Below, one piece after another: positions 50,882 to 61,333 of a DNA stretch of 64,000 bases (within the stretch, counting starts at the first letter, position 1; every line of letters starts with the position of its first letter). The stretch is from Myoxocephalus aenaeus. Lineage: Eukaryota; Chordata; Actinopteri; Perciformes; Cottidae. Position numbers and translations under genes: made by a program. The DNA lies in assembly GCA_038501785.1 (NCBI GenBank), contig JBAMJR010000195.1:4044501-4108500 (forward strand), written 5' to 3'. The notes beneath the pieces were generated by a model, which saw only the letters and a list, made by a program, of their open reading frames with translations, ran no database searches and was not told the DNA's origin.

Positions 50882-53812
50882 CTTCGACCCCTAATCATAG
50901 TAGAATGGCCTTTACCTCCGCTCCCTGTAGAGCTCTGCCACTGGTGGAGAAAGCCGTGTGCCAACATTTAAACTGACATCATGCTCCACTGAGTCCCAAC
51001 ACTCTGACCTATGGTTCATCATGAAAACGGTTGACTTGGCCACAGTACCCCGGAGTAACAATGACCAAATGCAGAGCAATCGCGAGGCACATTCTGATTG
51101 GCTTTCTCATATCAAACCTTGTGAGACACTCTGTTGATGAAATCACACCAGTGGACCAGTTTAAAAAGCTCCTCTGTCGTGACAATCAGACGGGCTCTCA
51201 CAATCCTTTCCCCTGAAGCTCATAGTCCTCCCTCCTCATGATCTATAAGAGGATCTGTAGATCTAATGGATGCATAAAGAGGTATTTACATTAAAGGGCA
51301 CTTGAGCGAGGAAAACCACGGGCGATTGAGCATGCGCGGATGTTAATATCGCGTCCGTGTTCTACACGAGTGCTCGATGTCAAGAGTACCGTCTTTCTTT
51401 ATTTTTAAGTCGCAGTTCTCACTCGATATAAACTTCTTCAGAGGGGGATTCAATGCACAGTGTGGACCTTGAAGCTCTATCGAATAGATGCAGTTTAAGA
51501 CAATAGGGGCGTTATTGTCAAGCATGAGGGGGGTTTCGAAGAACTATATAATGTCATGTCAGTGATCAATATCTGCAAATGCAGATTATTGTTGAGTTTA
51601 AACATAGGTTCAGATACGACTGCCACTCCTGCTAATTATCATTTCCCTTCTATTGAGGACAACATGCTTAATAAATTATTAGGTATTTTTCCTCTTCTGG
51701 CTATTGAACAGAGAATCAAATCTTTACAAAGAATTTCCAAGTGAATCTGAAGGATATGTCTGAAGGACACTGTTTTAGTCCGTAATTGGGTGTTAATGAT
51801 GACAACACTAGCCTGCCTTACAACATTGCAGAGCTGGCTGGTGTCTTTGATTTGAACATTGATTTGATTAGATTTGTAGATACCTTTCACCCCTGCAGAG
51901 TATTTCCATAGTGAGATTGTGTGTCTGAGTAAGAGTGGAAGAGCCTTGAATGGACATTTCCTAATTAGGGTGAGTAATGAGTCCTGAGCTAGGGCATGTG
52001 TGAGCACACCCCCAGGACAAGGCATCCACCAGATAATGCAAATCCACCCGCAGAGTTACAATCAGTTAAAAGGGGTATTTTTATCAGCACTTACCTCATC
52101 ATGCTGCCATTGGAAACTGCGTTTAAAATAATTAAACTGAAAACATATGGAAATTACTGGACATGGCCATGATTAAATAAGGTGGGTGATTATCCTGCCT
52201 TGAGGGGGAGAAAGCACATTATGCCGTTTTCAAAGCCATTTAGCGACTGAAATAAAATTCAAACAACAGCCATGATACACTGTGATTAAACCCCCACGCA
52301 CCCCTCCAAGCGCCCTTCTCAGAGCTGTGGCTAGCCGCCTCACGCACTCAAAGCAGTGGGTAGGATCACTGACCTGGAATTAATGACAAGTGAGAAAGAT
52401 TGCAACGAGTGACGACACCAATGTCACATAGCCTCGATCACAACTTTATCTATCGAACCGCTTTGACTCGATTCAGATTCACAACTGCTTTGCATCCAGA
52501 TTTATCTCTGGGGTTAAATCTAGCCAGATTGCAGCCTAAGTACACTTATCGCTTTCGTGAATCTGGTATCTTTGGATTTGTCTCTTTGATCACCAATACG
52601 TGAAACAAATTGGGTAACTCTCAGCAGATAAGTCGTGATCATCTGTTGTTGCTCCGAACGGAATGACAGGAGTTTGATTTAAGTCTTCTGCAAAATAATG
52701 AGAACAAGCCTGCTCCTATTTCCCCACCCCCACGCCCTTTTTTTAATGAGTTGGACTCTTTCACTCCAGCCAAAAATGATCTCCTGCTACTCACCCCTGG
52801 AACAATTTATCACCAGGTTTGACCTTTCTTTTGAACTCATGCTGAATGAACTGTGTTTACTTCTCTCTCAAACACAGAATGGTTCTCCTTGATTATAGTA
52901 CGAGGACTTCATGAAGCACCTAGATACACTCAAAAGTATGTGGAATAATGTTTAATTTGTACTTAACATTGATTTAATGTTGAATTCACTTGAGTATCTT
53001 TTGCCTCTCTGTAGTGTGTATTGTATGGTGATCATTTCTGTGGACAGATGGACAAATTACTGTACTGAAAATGGCAAGGGATTTTTTTCTTACTAATCAA
53101 AGACTCTTGACTGGTTGTGCGAAAAAAAAAAAAAGACAAAAAAAAAAACTTTTGGTGGTGTCGTGTACATAGATCTCCACAACCTTGGGTCTGCTGTCAA
53201 GCAGGTGGTGATTTTAGCATGAATTCCAAAGATAATTGGTAGAAACTGTTTACTCTTTTTTCTTTTCTTTTACTTTCTGAAATGTCAGTGCTGGTTCATA
53301 TTCAAAAAGGCCCTATCCCAAAAGGAACCGAAATTAACTGAACATTTCACGTTTTCTCACAGTTCATCTAGAACAAAGACAATTGCCTTGAAAATATGTC
53401 TTTACGAGAGAGAGAATCTAGTTGTTATCCTAATTGTTGGTATATTTATATAGGATAAAATGCTTGTGATGCCATGTTTTTGTACAGTTTTATGTACATA
53501 CAAGTGAAGCTTTCTAAAAGTTCTGAGAAAAGCCGATGGCATATAAAAATTGTAACATGTTTTCTTGAGATGTGCACATCTTGCCTTGGATGGATTGACC
53601 TTTGCTGAGTCAGTGTGAATGTGGCCGTTCTATGCCTGCACTGTAGTCATTCACCGGCTCCCACCTCCTGAGGACTTAATCAGTTTTTATGTTTATCGTG
53701 AACAGTGGATCGTCTTATCTTACCAGTTTGTTAAACTCCTGTGTTCTGCTTCGTTCTGTTTTCGCATGTTGACAAATTCTCTTGTAATACTGTAAGTCCT
53801 CATGAACTTTGT

Positions 53813-53818
53813 AATAAA
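53813..53818 (+). promoter_or_regulatory. Polyadenylation signal of pcdh1
   Basis: Canonical AATAAA in the context TTTGTAATAAAATCAC. It is followed within about 25-45 bases by the GU/U-rich stretch GCTGTCAGTGTTTTCTTTG. Sequence character changes after this point. Confidence 0.8.
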
Positions 53819-53839
53819 ATCACTTCAGGGAAAAAGTGA

Positions 53840-56800
53840 ATGCTGTCAGTGTTTTCTTTGCCTTCTATTATTATTCATCGCTTTTGAGTGTTAAACAAGG
53901 ATTTGGCTGTTACATTTTTATAAGAGGTTTTGCAGCCTTGGAGCTACATTGTGTATAATGTGTTTCACTCTAGGACCCAAGCTCATTAAGAAGAACTAGT
54001 ATTCTTGTCATGTGGGGACCAGCGCCTCATTTCTCAGTCAGGAAGCCCCAGAATGTAGAGAGGAAAGCATCCCACGGCTTGAAGTAGGAGTCACAGGACC
54101 TGTGTTCACTACTTCAACCAGAAAGACAATGTGCCAGAAGTACACAGTCCCCATCATGCACTTAGCTTAATACGAAACAGTTCTTTAAAGCATTGATGAG
54201 CTGCCCATTGCTACACATTTAGTGCCAGGCTTACAAGACTACTGTCTTGTGATGTTAATTTTGATATGTCTGTGAGCCTTTTCTTAAAGGGAGAATAGAA
54301 TGTATTTAATGGACAATGATCCTCGGTTGGAGGCATTCAGTGAAAGCGAAACTCTTTCTATGTCTGATGTTCACGCTCAATGCATTTATTCTGTGTTTGA
54401 TCATTAGCGCATAAGCTGTGAACTTAATTGACTTAATCATTGTTGCACTGATAGTATATGATTTAATAATGTGTGAACTACCGTAATGTAACGAGCGATT
54501 GAGCAAATCTAGTCCTCTTTCACAAACACTATCCAAGACCGGGTCCTGAGTCACTCTTTGGTAATTATGTCCTTCAGTATCTTCTCTTTCCCATGATCAG
54601 AGAGAATATAGCGCCTTATGCCACTATGCCTTTTACCCCTTAATGCTTGCAGTTTCTGCAGGAGAAGAGATTTTGCACATAGTGTATAAAAATGGCACGC
54701 AATACCTTGTCCTCTAGGATTATCAAAATGGCATTTCTTAAACCCTAAAAGATGTATCAGTCAAGGTTAAAGTCAGACAGGTGGACAGTACCTACATCTC
54801 ATGGTCACTTCCAAAATCCAGTGTGAAGATGACAAGAGGAGGTAGTGCAAGCAGAAAGGTCATCATGTCGAGTCACAGATTTTGAGATATCATATAGTGT
54901 TAGGTGAAGAATGAGCCAGAAAGATTAAATAAATACAGTCTTTATACCTGTAGTATCTTCTGTACATTAATTGGTCAAAAAACAAAATATAGGACAAAAG
55001 TACATTTTGACGCGATGCTAGTGCTAGATCAAAAGTCAGAGGATCAGCAGGGTTGAATATCTTGACCAAATGCCAAAAGATTTAACTCGCAGACACTGGT
55101 GCCGCCAGAGGAAAAAAGTTGGGCGATCGTCAATGTCACTAGGATCCATCTTCTGGACACCATAAATGTCAACGTACAAAATTGCAGGGCAATCCCACCT
55201 GACAGCTGTTGAGATTTTTCAGTCTGAAGGAGAGTGGTGGATCCACCAACTGCCATCCCTGCAGCCATGCAGGGTGAGATAGTTCAAAGGTGTTGGATAT
55301 GCAGCACTGAGGACCTTGAAATTGCCTTTCACTGCCCTGTAACATTGGATCAGCCTACTATACCTACATTATATGTGGTTCAAAGATCAAACATATGCTA
55401 TAGGCACCCTGAAACCACGGGACTGTCTGACAGAACTGGCATATACAGAGTTAACGGTATTTATTCTTCTGGACATAGATAAAGGCAACAATCTCCCTTG
55501 TATAAGCCTGTTAATCTACACTCATTAGGCACATTGTCCTCAGCCATGGCTGCCAGTGAGCATTATGGATAAGACTCCAGTCAATGTATGTCTTTGTTAC
55601 ATAAAGATTTCTGTGAAGTCAATAATTGTTTTGCATTATCTCAGTGAACAGTGGCATAAAGTGACATTTGGTATAAAATGGTTTCACAAAGAAAATGGCT
55701 CATCACAGTTAATTGGATCTTGTTAAGATTTTCAATACGAAGTGAATACACGCCAAATGCAACATCACATTCAGCTCAACATTCGATCCAGTCACGTAGA
55801 AATGTGAGGATAGGCCAGCCGGAAGAAACAGCGTATAGGTCACTCGAACCGGAGTTCAGAAACGACATTAAAAAGAGACCTCGGAGGATGCCGACCTCGA
55901 TCTCCTCCACACAGGCCCGTGAAATGCCATCGCCCAGCCCCCTTACCAGCCCCTCTGACATCGTAGCGGACGAAGAGCTGCTGTGCGTCACCGCGCACCT
56001 GTTCTTTCACATAACATGCTTGGCAAGCGCAGGGCATAATTATGATGCATGTTTTTCTGGGGTGAAAAGCATCCGAGTGGACCACCCTGGACTTAAGAGA
56101 CCGCCCTTTGCTTTTATGCTTCTGCCTCAGCTTGGCACAGCTCCATCCGGTCTGATGAGTTTGTGAATTGGGCGGACCAAGCGAGCAAAGGTCTCTCACC
56201 CACCTAAATGATGTTGAGACAAGCAGCAGCCACTGCAAAAGGGACAGCAACACATACGTCAATGTAAGTAGAAATATACGTTATATTTATATATTTGGAC
56301 GGACTGGATTTGCAGTGGAGGACAATTATGGAGCTACTTAGTCACTGGGCTGCACTAATTACAGCCTAAAAAAGTTTAAGCAATACCTCTAAAAAGTGTA
56401 TAGGAAATATATTTGAATGAATTAGATTGCACAGGTGCACTTAAAAAGTCTGCCTCATACTAGCAGATATGTTGCATTACTCACACACAAGTGCAATATG
56501 AGACAAGCCAACACATCAGCTCATCAGCACTGATAAAAGTGATTATGAGAAGATGTATATGTAACACAATTAAATATATGATATTAACAATGACAATGTA
56601 TGTTTTTTATCTCTACACAAAAAAAAGTGTAGTCCTGGACCTGTATTTGCTTAAATGACAAAAGATTGTGCATTCCTTCCTTAACAAGCTGTAATCTCAG
56701 CAAATCTTCTGAAGGCAATGCACACAACAAACATTTCATCGTTGTATTTACTCTGCAAAGTAGTGGTGGTCACGTGACGGTTGACACGTGAGGTTGTGTG

Positions 56801-57020
56801 TGACGTCGTTTCACGTTTCCGGTCAGAAGTCAACGGAACCACCTCGACAAAGAACTGCGAACTGAACTTCAAGGTAAGACTAAAGATGTACAGTGAGTTA
56901 GTTAGATACAGTCTTTGCATGTTAGCAAGTGGCCTTAAACTACCGTTAGACGTAACATGTCCCAACTTCATCCAGGACAACCAGGCTGATCCTCAGATAT
57001 ACTTTGGCCGATTCCCTAAG
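53840..57020. other. Intergenic region after pcdh1
   Basis: Mostly unique AT-rich sequence. It includes a teleost repeat fragment at about 55034-55275 and a GC-richer open frame of 162 codons (55678-56166) with no recognised homology. Near 56780-57020 a small open stretch ends in DNQADPQIYFGRFPK directly before the Harbinger end. I cannot assign it. Confidence 0.5.
55034..55275 (+). repeat. Fragment of a common teleost interspersed repeat
   Basis: Phrases such as CACTAGGATCCATCTTCTGG, GGCAATCCCACCTGACAGCT, GTTGAGATTTTTCAGTCTG and GTGGTGGATCCACCAACTGC match, with substitutions, a very frequent teleost repeat that usually ends in CCATCCxxxxAGCCATGC. I cannot state its class with certainty; it may be a LINE 3' end. 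It looks old. Confidence 0.5.
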
Positions 57021-57420
57021 GGGCCGTTCACACCGGACACGACTTTTAAAAGCGCAGCCGCTTCAAAAACGCCTTGGCCAGGGAAAAAAAAATAAAAACA
57101 GCCCGCTGCGCCTGTGGAGCGGGCCTGCGTGCGCACCCGGGCGATAAAACTTCAAAATAGAGTCAAGCAGACGTCGCGCTCTTGCCCTTGCTGTGTTGTG
57201 GGATGAGGAGGAGGAAAAAGCCCCAAAAAAGCGGAGATTTTGGGTTCACGATATAAAAAAAAAAAAAAGGAAAGAGTACGGCGAATACCACCATCTATTC
57301 CAAGAATTGTGTCTCGATGACGAGCGCCGTATGCTATTGCAGTAGTTTTTCGATCTTGAATTATAAAGTTCTTCGTAGTTGAAGACCGCTAATATGAATC
57401 CTTCGTCGGCGGTTGCCATT
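57021..57420 (+). mobile_element. Truncated PIF/Harbinger transposon
   Basis: The left end GGGCCGTTCACACCGGACAC is of the kind seen at Harbinger-like fish elements. A transposase start follows at 57181-57345. No matching reverse-complement end (CCGGTGTGAACGGCCC) occurs downstream, so the element is cut short, perhaps by rearrangement before the next Harbinger element inserted at 57659. Confidence 0.6.
57181..57345 (+). pseudogene. Harbinger (HARBI1-like) transposase N-terminal fragment
   Basis: The frame reads LALAVLWDEEEEKAPKKRRF, then WVHDI, and GEYHHLFQELCLDDERRM before TAG (57343-57345). The acidic run followed by RRRFWVHxI and GEYxxLxxELxLDxxR is the characteristic N-terminus of fish PIF/Harbinger transposases (often RRRFWVHP...GEYHxLFQELRLDDxRFxxYFRM). 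The functional protein would continue for about 300 residues with a DDE nuclease domain, and none of that is present. A long A-run in the middle may have slipped. It is dead DNA. Confidence 0.75.
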
Positions 57421-57655
57421 TTCTTTTGAAATTCTACAAAGGAGCATTTGGTTTTAAGAACAAAGGGGTCTTTAATCTCCCCCTGATTTTAGGAACAGGA
57501 TGGGGATCAATTTGCATTTCAACCAGCAGAGGTGAAGAGGGTCTATGGGAGGATGAATGTAAGCTGAAATAAGATTCTCATCAGCTGTAACAGATAGAAC
57601 TGAATAACAATTCCTTCTAGGTAAAATATGTTGTTAGTAAACACAGGAGGGACTT

Positions 57656-57658
57656 CAG
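57656..57658. repeat. 3-bp target site duplication, left copy
   Basis: CAG before the left Harbinger terminus, matched by CAG at 58770-58772. Confidence 0.55.
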
Positions 57659-57849
57659 AGGCCTGTCTCACGAAGCTGGATTAACATACCCGGGGTTTCC
57701 CTCAGTTATCCAGCTGCACTTAACCAGATGTCCGCGGTCTCACGAAGCCGGTTATCAACTCGTTAAGTGAACCCAGGAGTGTCTCATCTCGATCTGTGCT
57801 CCTGCACATAAAAGGGGCGGAGTTAACTCCGTTACACCAATTGTGCACC

Positions 57850-58356
57850 ATGGAGAAGCCGCCGAGAGCAACGTATTTTACAACGGAGGAGCAAACCATA
57901 ATCTTAAGAATGTACGAAAAATATAGAGAAAGAATACAAGCATAAAGCAATGCTGCAGCAGCCAGAAGCCGCAAGGAATCGTGGCAAAAAAAAATCGCCA
58001 ACTCCGTCAATGCATAAATTACTGGGATTGTAATATTAAATCACTGTCTCAAATGTATGTGCCTATATTGATTATCTTTTCGTTTTAACAATTTAACCTC
58101 ATTTCAGTTGCAACCCCAGTGGAGCTAAAAGAATGGGAGCAAGTTAAAACCAAATACAAGAACATAGTTCAAAGCGGTCAGTAAGTTTATTATAATATCT
58201 TCCAGGCTACATGTATGATGTGAACAATATTATACAGTTATCCTTCTATTGTGAAAGTAACTTGAGTAACATGTGTGGGTTGGGGTTTCCCCCCACAGTG
58301 GATAGTGAGACCCTCAGGGTCACGCTGCTACCTAGACAAATGCCATCCGTGATAGA
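57850..58356 (+). pseudogene. Myb/SANT-like DNA-binding gene of the Harbinger element, broken
   Basis: Harbinger elements encode two proteins, a nuclease and a Myb/SANT trihelix DNA-binding partner that brings the nuclease to the ends. This is the second. Exon 1 starts at ATG 57850: MEKPPRATYFTTEEQTIILR, then MYEKYRERIQA. A TAA (57943-57945) stops it where the frame would go on with SNAAAARSRKESWQKKIA. A long A run near 57987 adds a frameshift. Exon 2 (58108-58180, acceptor ATTTCAG, donor GTAAGT) reads ATPVELKEWEQVKTKYKNIV. Exon 3 (58299-58356) is a weak continuation. The spacing of tryptophan and lysine-tyrosine-lysine residues fits the MSANTD3/NAIF1-like fold. With a stop and a frameshift the copy is non-functional. 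Confidence 0.75.
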
Positions 58357-58618
58357 GGTAACAGTAAATTCAAACTGTCATACACTTACAAGCAATCTGT
58401 TGGTGCTGATCGTGCATTAAAGAGGAAGAAATCTTTTGCCACTTCTCATGTCGGCCACTGAGGAGGCAACAGAGGAAGAGACGCTCTCTGGAGCGCTGCT
58501 CTTACTATCCGTGCGCCTTCCTCAACGGGATTCTGTAGAAATGGGCAGGCCGTTTTTCCAAGACAATGATTGGCCAGTAGGCGGTCTTATAGACCCGCTG
58601 AGATCTTATCCGGGAACT

Positions 58619-58640
58619 TAACCTGCTCCGGAGCAGGTTA
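58619..58640. repeat. Perfect 22-bp palindrome
   Basis: TAACCTGCTCC and its exact reverse complement GGAGCAGGTTA abut with no loop, in the right subterminal part of the Harbinger element. Confidence 0.9.
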
Positions 58641-58772
58641 GGCGTTCAGCGTAAGTTACCGGGGCAACGTACCCCGATAAGAAGTGAACCAGCTTCGTGA
58701 GACGGAAAACCCAGGGTTAATCCAGAAGTTACCTCGCTAAAACGAAATCCAGCTTCGTGAGACAGGCCTCAG

Positions 58773-59129
58773 GTACCGGAAAACAGGAATGTTATGGAGC
58801 CATCTTCAAAACCTACGCCAAAGAGAGACTCTGCCTCTGTGGGACTTTTAGCCAATCGCATGCCGTAGAACTAACCAATGAGTGGCCTTAAGCTCTGTGA
58901 ATGAGACCTATAACTAACACGTGCGCAAGAAGAGCGGCCCTTTTAAATCCCCACGTGACTGGACAAGACCTGCGGTCTGGAGTTCGTTGAGGAAGGATGG
59001 GCCCCGATCGGGATTGCATAAGCTGTTCTGTCATCATTCTTTTATTAAATAATTATTAGTTTAACTCTTTTTGGACTCCGGATATTATTCCTCGCACCAT
59101 CTCCCAGGATTTTTGGACATATTCTTCAG
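58773..59129 (+). other. Unassigned stretch, possibly promoter or LTR-like
   Basis: It contains TTTTAAATCC near 58943, a GC-richer block and then a TTATTAAATAATTATTAG run before the first recognisable exon of the decayed RWPALF-family copy. It could be that gene's promoter and leader or part of an unrelated retroelement end. No diagnostic feature decides. Confidence 0.3.
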
Positions 59130-60772
59130 TATGTAAGTACAAACACTTGGACTATCAGAGATAGATGTAAACAGTCTGAAGACAAAGTCAACTGCAGACA
59201 GAACTCCAGCAAAAACTTGAAAAAGGCAAAGAAATGTGAGGTAAACTACCTTCCACCACCTCCTCAAGGTGAAACTGATGAAACCCTTGAAAAGGAGAGA
59301 GTGGAGCTGCTCTACAAGTATAAGAAGAGGATCAGCAAAAACCTTCTCCCTGCCTCGAAATGATGTCATTCTCAAGAAACCTCCCGTGATTGTCTTCAAA
59401 ACTCGATGGCCTGCCCTGTTTGAGCTTTCCCAGGTATGTTGAACATTTTGACTGCATCACCTTATGCACAATGCTTATCTAATATCACTGTGACAATAAA
59501 ATAAAAGCTATGCTTACTTGATTATCTGTGGGGGAAAATGAGTAGTATTCTTACCTAATGAAGCTGTGAGGGGAAAAAACTATGGCTATCTGATTATCTG
59601 AGGCATGTTGAGAAACTAAGTGCCTAACTAAACTAAGCACACATCATGTACTTGACTGGCATGACTGTTTTATTCGCATTGTGTCTGTATCTTGTGATGT
59701 TTCTCCATCTCTCTCTCTTGGTCTCTCAGATTGAGGAGAAATTTCGGAGGATCACACTGAAGCCACTACTGTCCACATTCCTGGGGAAATTGGACCAATA
59801 CTGTCAAACTGTTGAGCCTGTACAGAAGAAAGGGGGAGCTGTCGGGAAGAAACTCGATGAGACCCTTGACATATTGAATGAGGCACGTACAGTTTAGAAG
59901 TTTTTGTGTAGAAGCAATCTGATGTCTATACTTGGCTTAATCCCATTTTTCACACAACAGCATTGAGTCTTGAATAGAAGCTGTGATCAGAGGCCTCAAT
60001 GAGTTTATCAAGGTCTGCAGGTAAAGAAAATATACCTCTGCCCCTTGGCTTTGAAGCCCTGCCTGTATGAAACACCATTGTACCATCCAGCATAGTTGAT
60101 GGCTTTGTGGAATCATGTATACATGTTTCTCCGGGGATATTCATGAAATCTTCATTCTAAAAACACAGAAACAATTTTAATTTTTAGAAAATGAATATAT
60201 ACAATGCAGTGCTATTCACTTTACAAAACTTGTTTGATACATTTTAGACTCGATGGATTTTAAACTTGCTTGTGTTTCTGGCATGCAAACTTGTTGCTTT
60301 ATGATAAAGGTTTACCCATGTAGATGCTTAATGAATTAGCAGCCCCTTTTTTAAACAGAAATAAACCAAAAGTTAAGACCTACATACTTGCACATAACTT
60401 AATAAAAATAATTCCTGCAGATGTATTCTGTTTTTTATATTTTACAGATTTGTGATGATGACGATGCTGCAACTGTCCAAGAGGAAATTCCTACCTTTGT
60501 CCTTAACATCTTTGTGGTCATCAAAGTCAGAGAGGAAGGTGACAAGCAAACAGGACCAGCCATCGAGGGAGCAGAGGGGCTTTTTTGTGTTTCTGATATT
60601 GCACCTGCTTGTGCCTACCTGATGGGCCTTATGTATGCTTTGGAACTTAGCTACCCTAAAACACTTAAATATACCTTTTGAGGTTTTTCCGATGATCTTT
60701 TTGGAGCTAGAGGATGTAAACCAAAAAATGTCCTCAAAGGTCCATGATCTCAAGGTCAGCTTGCATACCTAA
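59130..60772 (+). pseudogene. Decayed copy of a teleost multicopy family with RWPALF motif (SAMD3-like)
   Basis: Three exon-like blocks. Block 1 (59130-59433) has a lysine-rich stretch, EVNYLPPPPQGETDETLEKE, and after a frameshift VILKKPPVIVFKTRWPALFE, ending at donor GTATGT. Block 2 (59730-59882, acceptor CTCTCAG) reads IEEKFRRITLKPLLSTFLGK and later QKKGGAVGKKLDE. Block 3 (60448-60772, acceptor TTTTACAG) reads PAIEGAEGLF...LMGLMYALELSYPKTLKYTF and, after a one-base shift in a T run, EVFPMIFLELEDVNQKMSSK and KVHDLK. This order (INFLP, RWPALF, KKGG, hydrophobic LMYALxLxYPKxLKYTF, KxSxKVxxLK) is that of a large, uncharacterised teleost family often labelled SAMD3-like. Stops at 59361-59363 and 60679-60681 break the frame, the donor after block 2 is GC instead of GT, and the N-terminus was not found. 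Function of the family is unknown. Confidence 0.7.
59950..60144 (-). other. Minus-strand open frame inside the pseudogene's second intron
   Basis: A 64-codon frame (MNIPGETCIHDSTKPSTM, then SLPADLDKLIEASDHSFY) has mildly protein-like composition and runs from ATG to the end of a block. I do not recognise a family. It may be a scrap of another inserted gene or chance. Confidence 0.2.
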
Positions 60773-61018
60773 ATAAATCAGACAGACATCATTGAAGGCA
60801 GGCAGTTTGAGTGACCTCCCTCTTGTCTAATTTCTCAGGTTCTCATGTTTCTCAGTTTACACTACTTCATCTGCCTGGAACCGGTCCTGCCTACTGTCAT
60901 GGCCCTGCTGATGCCCCCTCCTCTCTACCTCCTTCTGCTTCATGGATCGTGTTATCTGGATCATGGACCATGCCTACCACTCATTATATAATTTTCTTTT
61001 TGCATACAATTATTATGC

Positions 61019-61333
61019 AGAAGAAGCAAAGCTGGTTTTTGTATGAATTACTCAGTTTTGTACGTAACAAATTCTTCTTTTAAGGTATATCTAACTTAAT
61101 TGTTTAGGTTAAGTCAACACATTTTTGCAAGTAAAGTGTACCAAATTTTTCAGATTACGTTATTTGACTTTTCAAGTAAAGTCAACTTGATTTTGCAAGT
61201 TAATTCAACTTAAATTTGCTTGTAAATTTAGGTTGAATTAACTTACAAAATCAAGTTGACTTTACTTGGAAAATGTGTTCGCTGCATACAAAAAATTTAA
61301 GTAATTCATACAAAAACCAGCATTGCTTATTCT
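61019..61333. mobile_element. Palindromic MITE, about 315 bp
   Basis: The left end AGAAGAAGCAAAGCTGGTTT and the reverse complement of the right end AGAATAAGCAATGCTGGTTT match apart from two bases and continue as TTGTATGAATTAC. Inner arms CAAGTAAAGTCAACTTGATT and their complement meet around 61215, so almost the whole element folds into one hairpin. The left arm is longer than the right, implying a small deletion or insertion. There is no coding sequence. Confidence 0.75.

Larger units (their letters stand above)
50159..53838 (+). other. 3' untranslated region of pcdh1
   Basis: It runs about 3.7 kb from the TGA to a probable cleavage site some 20 bases after AATAAA at 53813-53818. It is AT-rich, carries a (CA)n/(GACA) tract at 50828-50881 and an earlier AATAAA at 51670-51675 that could give a shorter transcript. 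Three Pumilio-type UGUANAUA motifs (50643-50650, 53164-53171, 53493-53500) suggest control of mRNA stability or translation. No other gene was found inside. Confidence 0.75.
57659..58769 (+). mobile_element. PIF/Harbinger-type element carrying only a Myb/SANT-like gene
   Basis: A 1111-bp element. Its terminal inverted repeats start AGGCCTGTCTCACGAAGCTG and match for 24 bases at both ends. The flanking CAG triplets fit a 3-bp duplication. A second, subterminal inverted repeat (GTCTCACGAAGCCGGTT at 57738-57754 against GTGAACCAGCTTCGTGAGAC at 58684-58703) repeats the terminal sequence. A perfect 22-bp palindrome centred in CTGCTCCGGAGCAG lies at 58619-58640. Inside is a broken Myb/SANT-like gene but no transposase, so it could have moved only with help from a related element. 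The well-preserved ends suggest moderate age. Confidence 0.85.

Noticed and set aside
57720..58010. Minus-strand open frame across the Harbinger element
   Set aside because: It is the antisense shadow of the Myb-like exon on the + strand.
58773..59129. Solo LTR ahead of the RWPALF copy
   Set aside because: It has an AT-rich end and a TATA-like stretch, but no TG...CA ends with a matching target duplication could be fixed. Left as unassigned.
60442..60753. Minus-strand open frame opposite the third block of the RWPALF copy
   Set aside because: It mirrors a recognisable + strand protein block, so it is a shadow.
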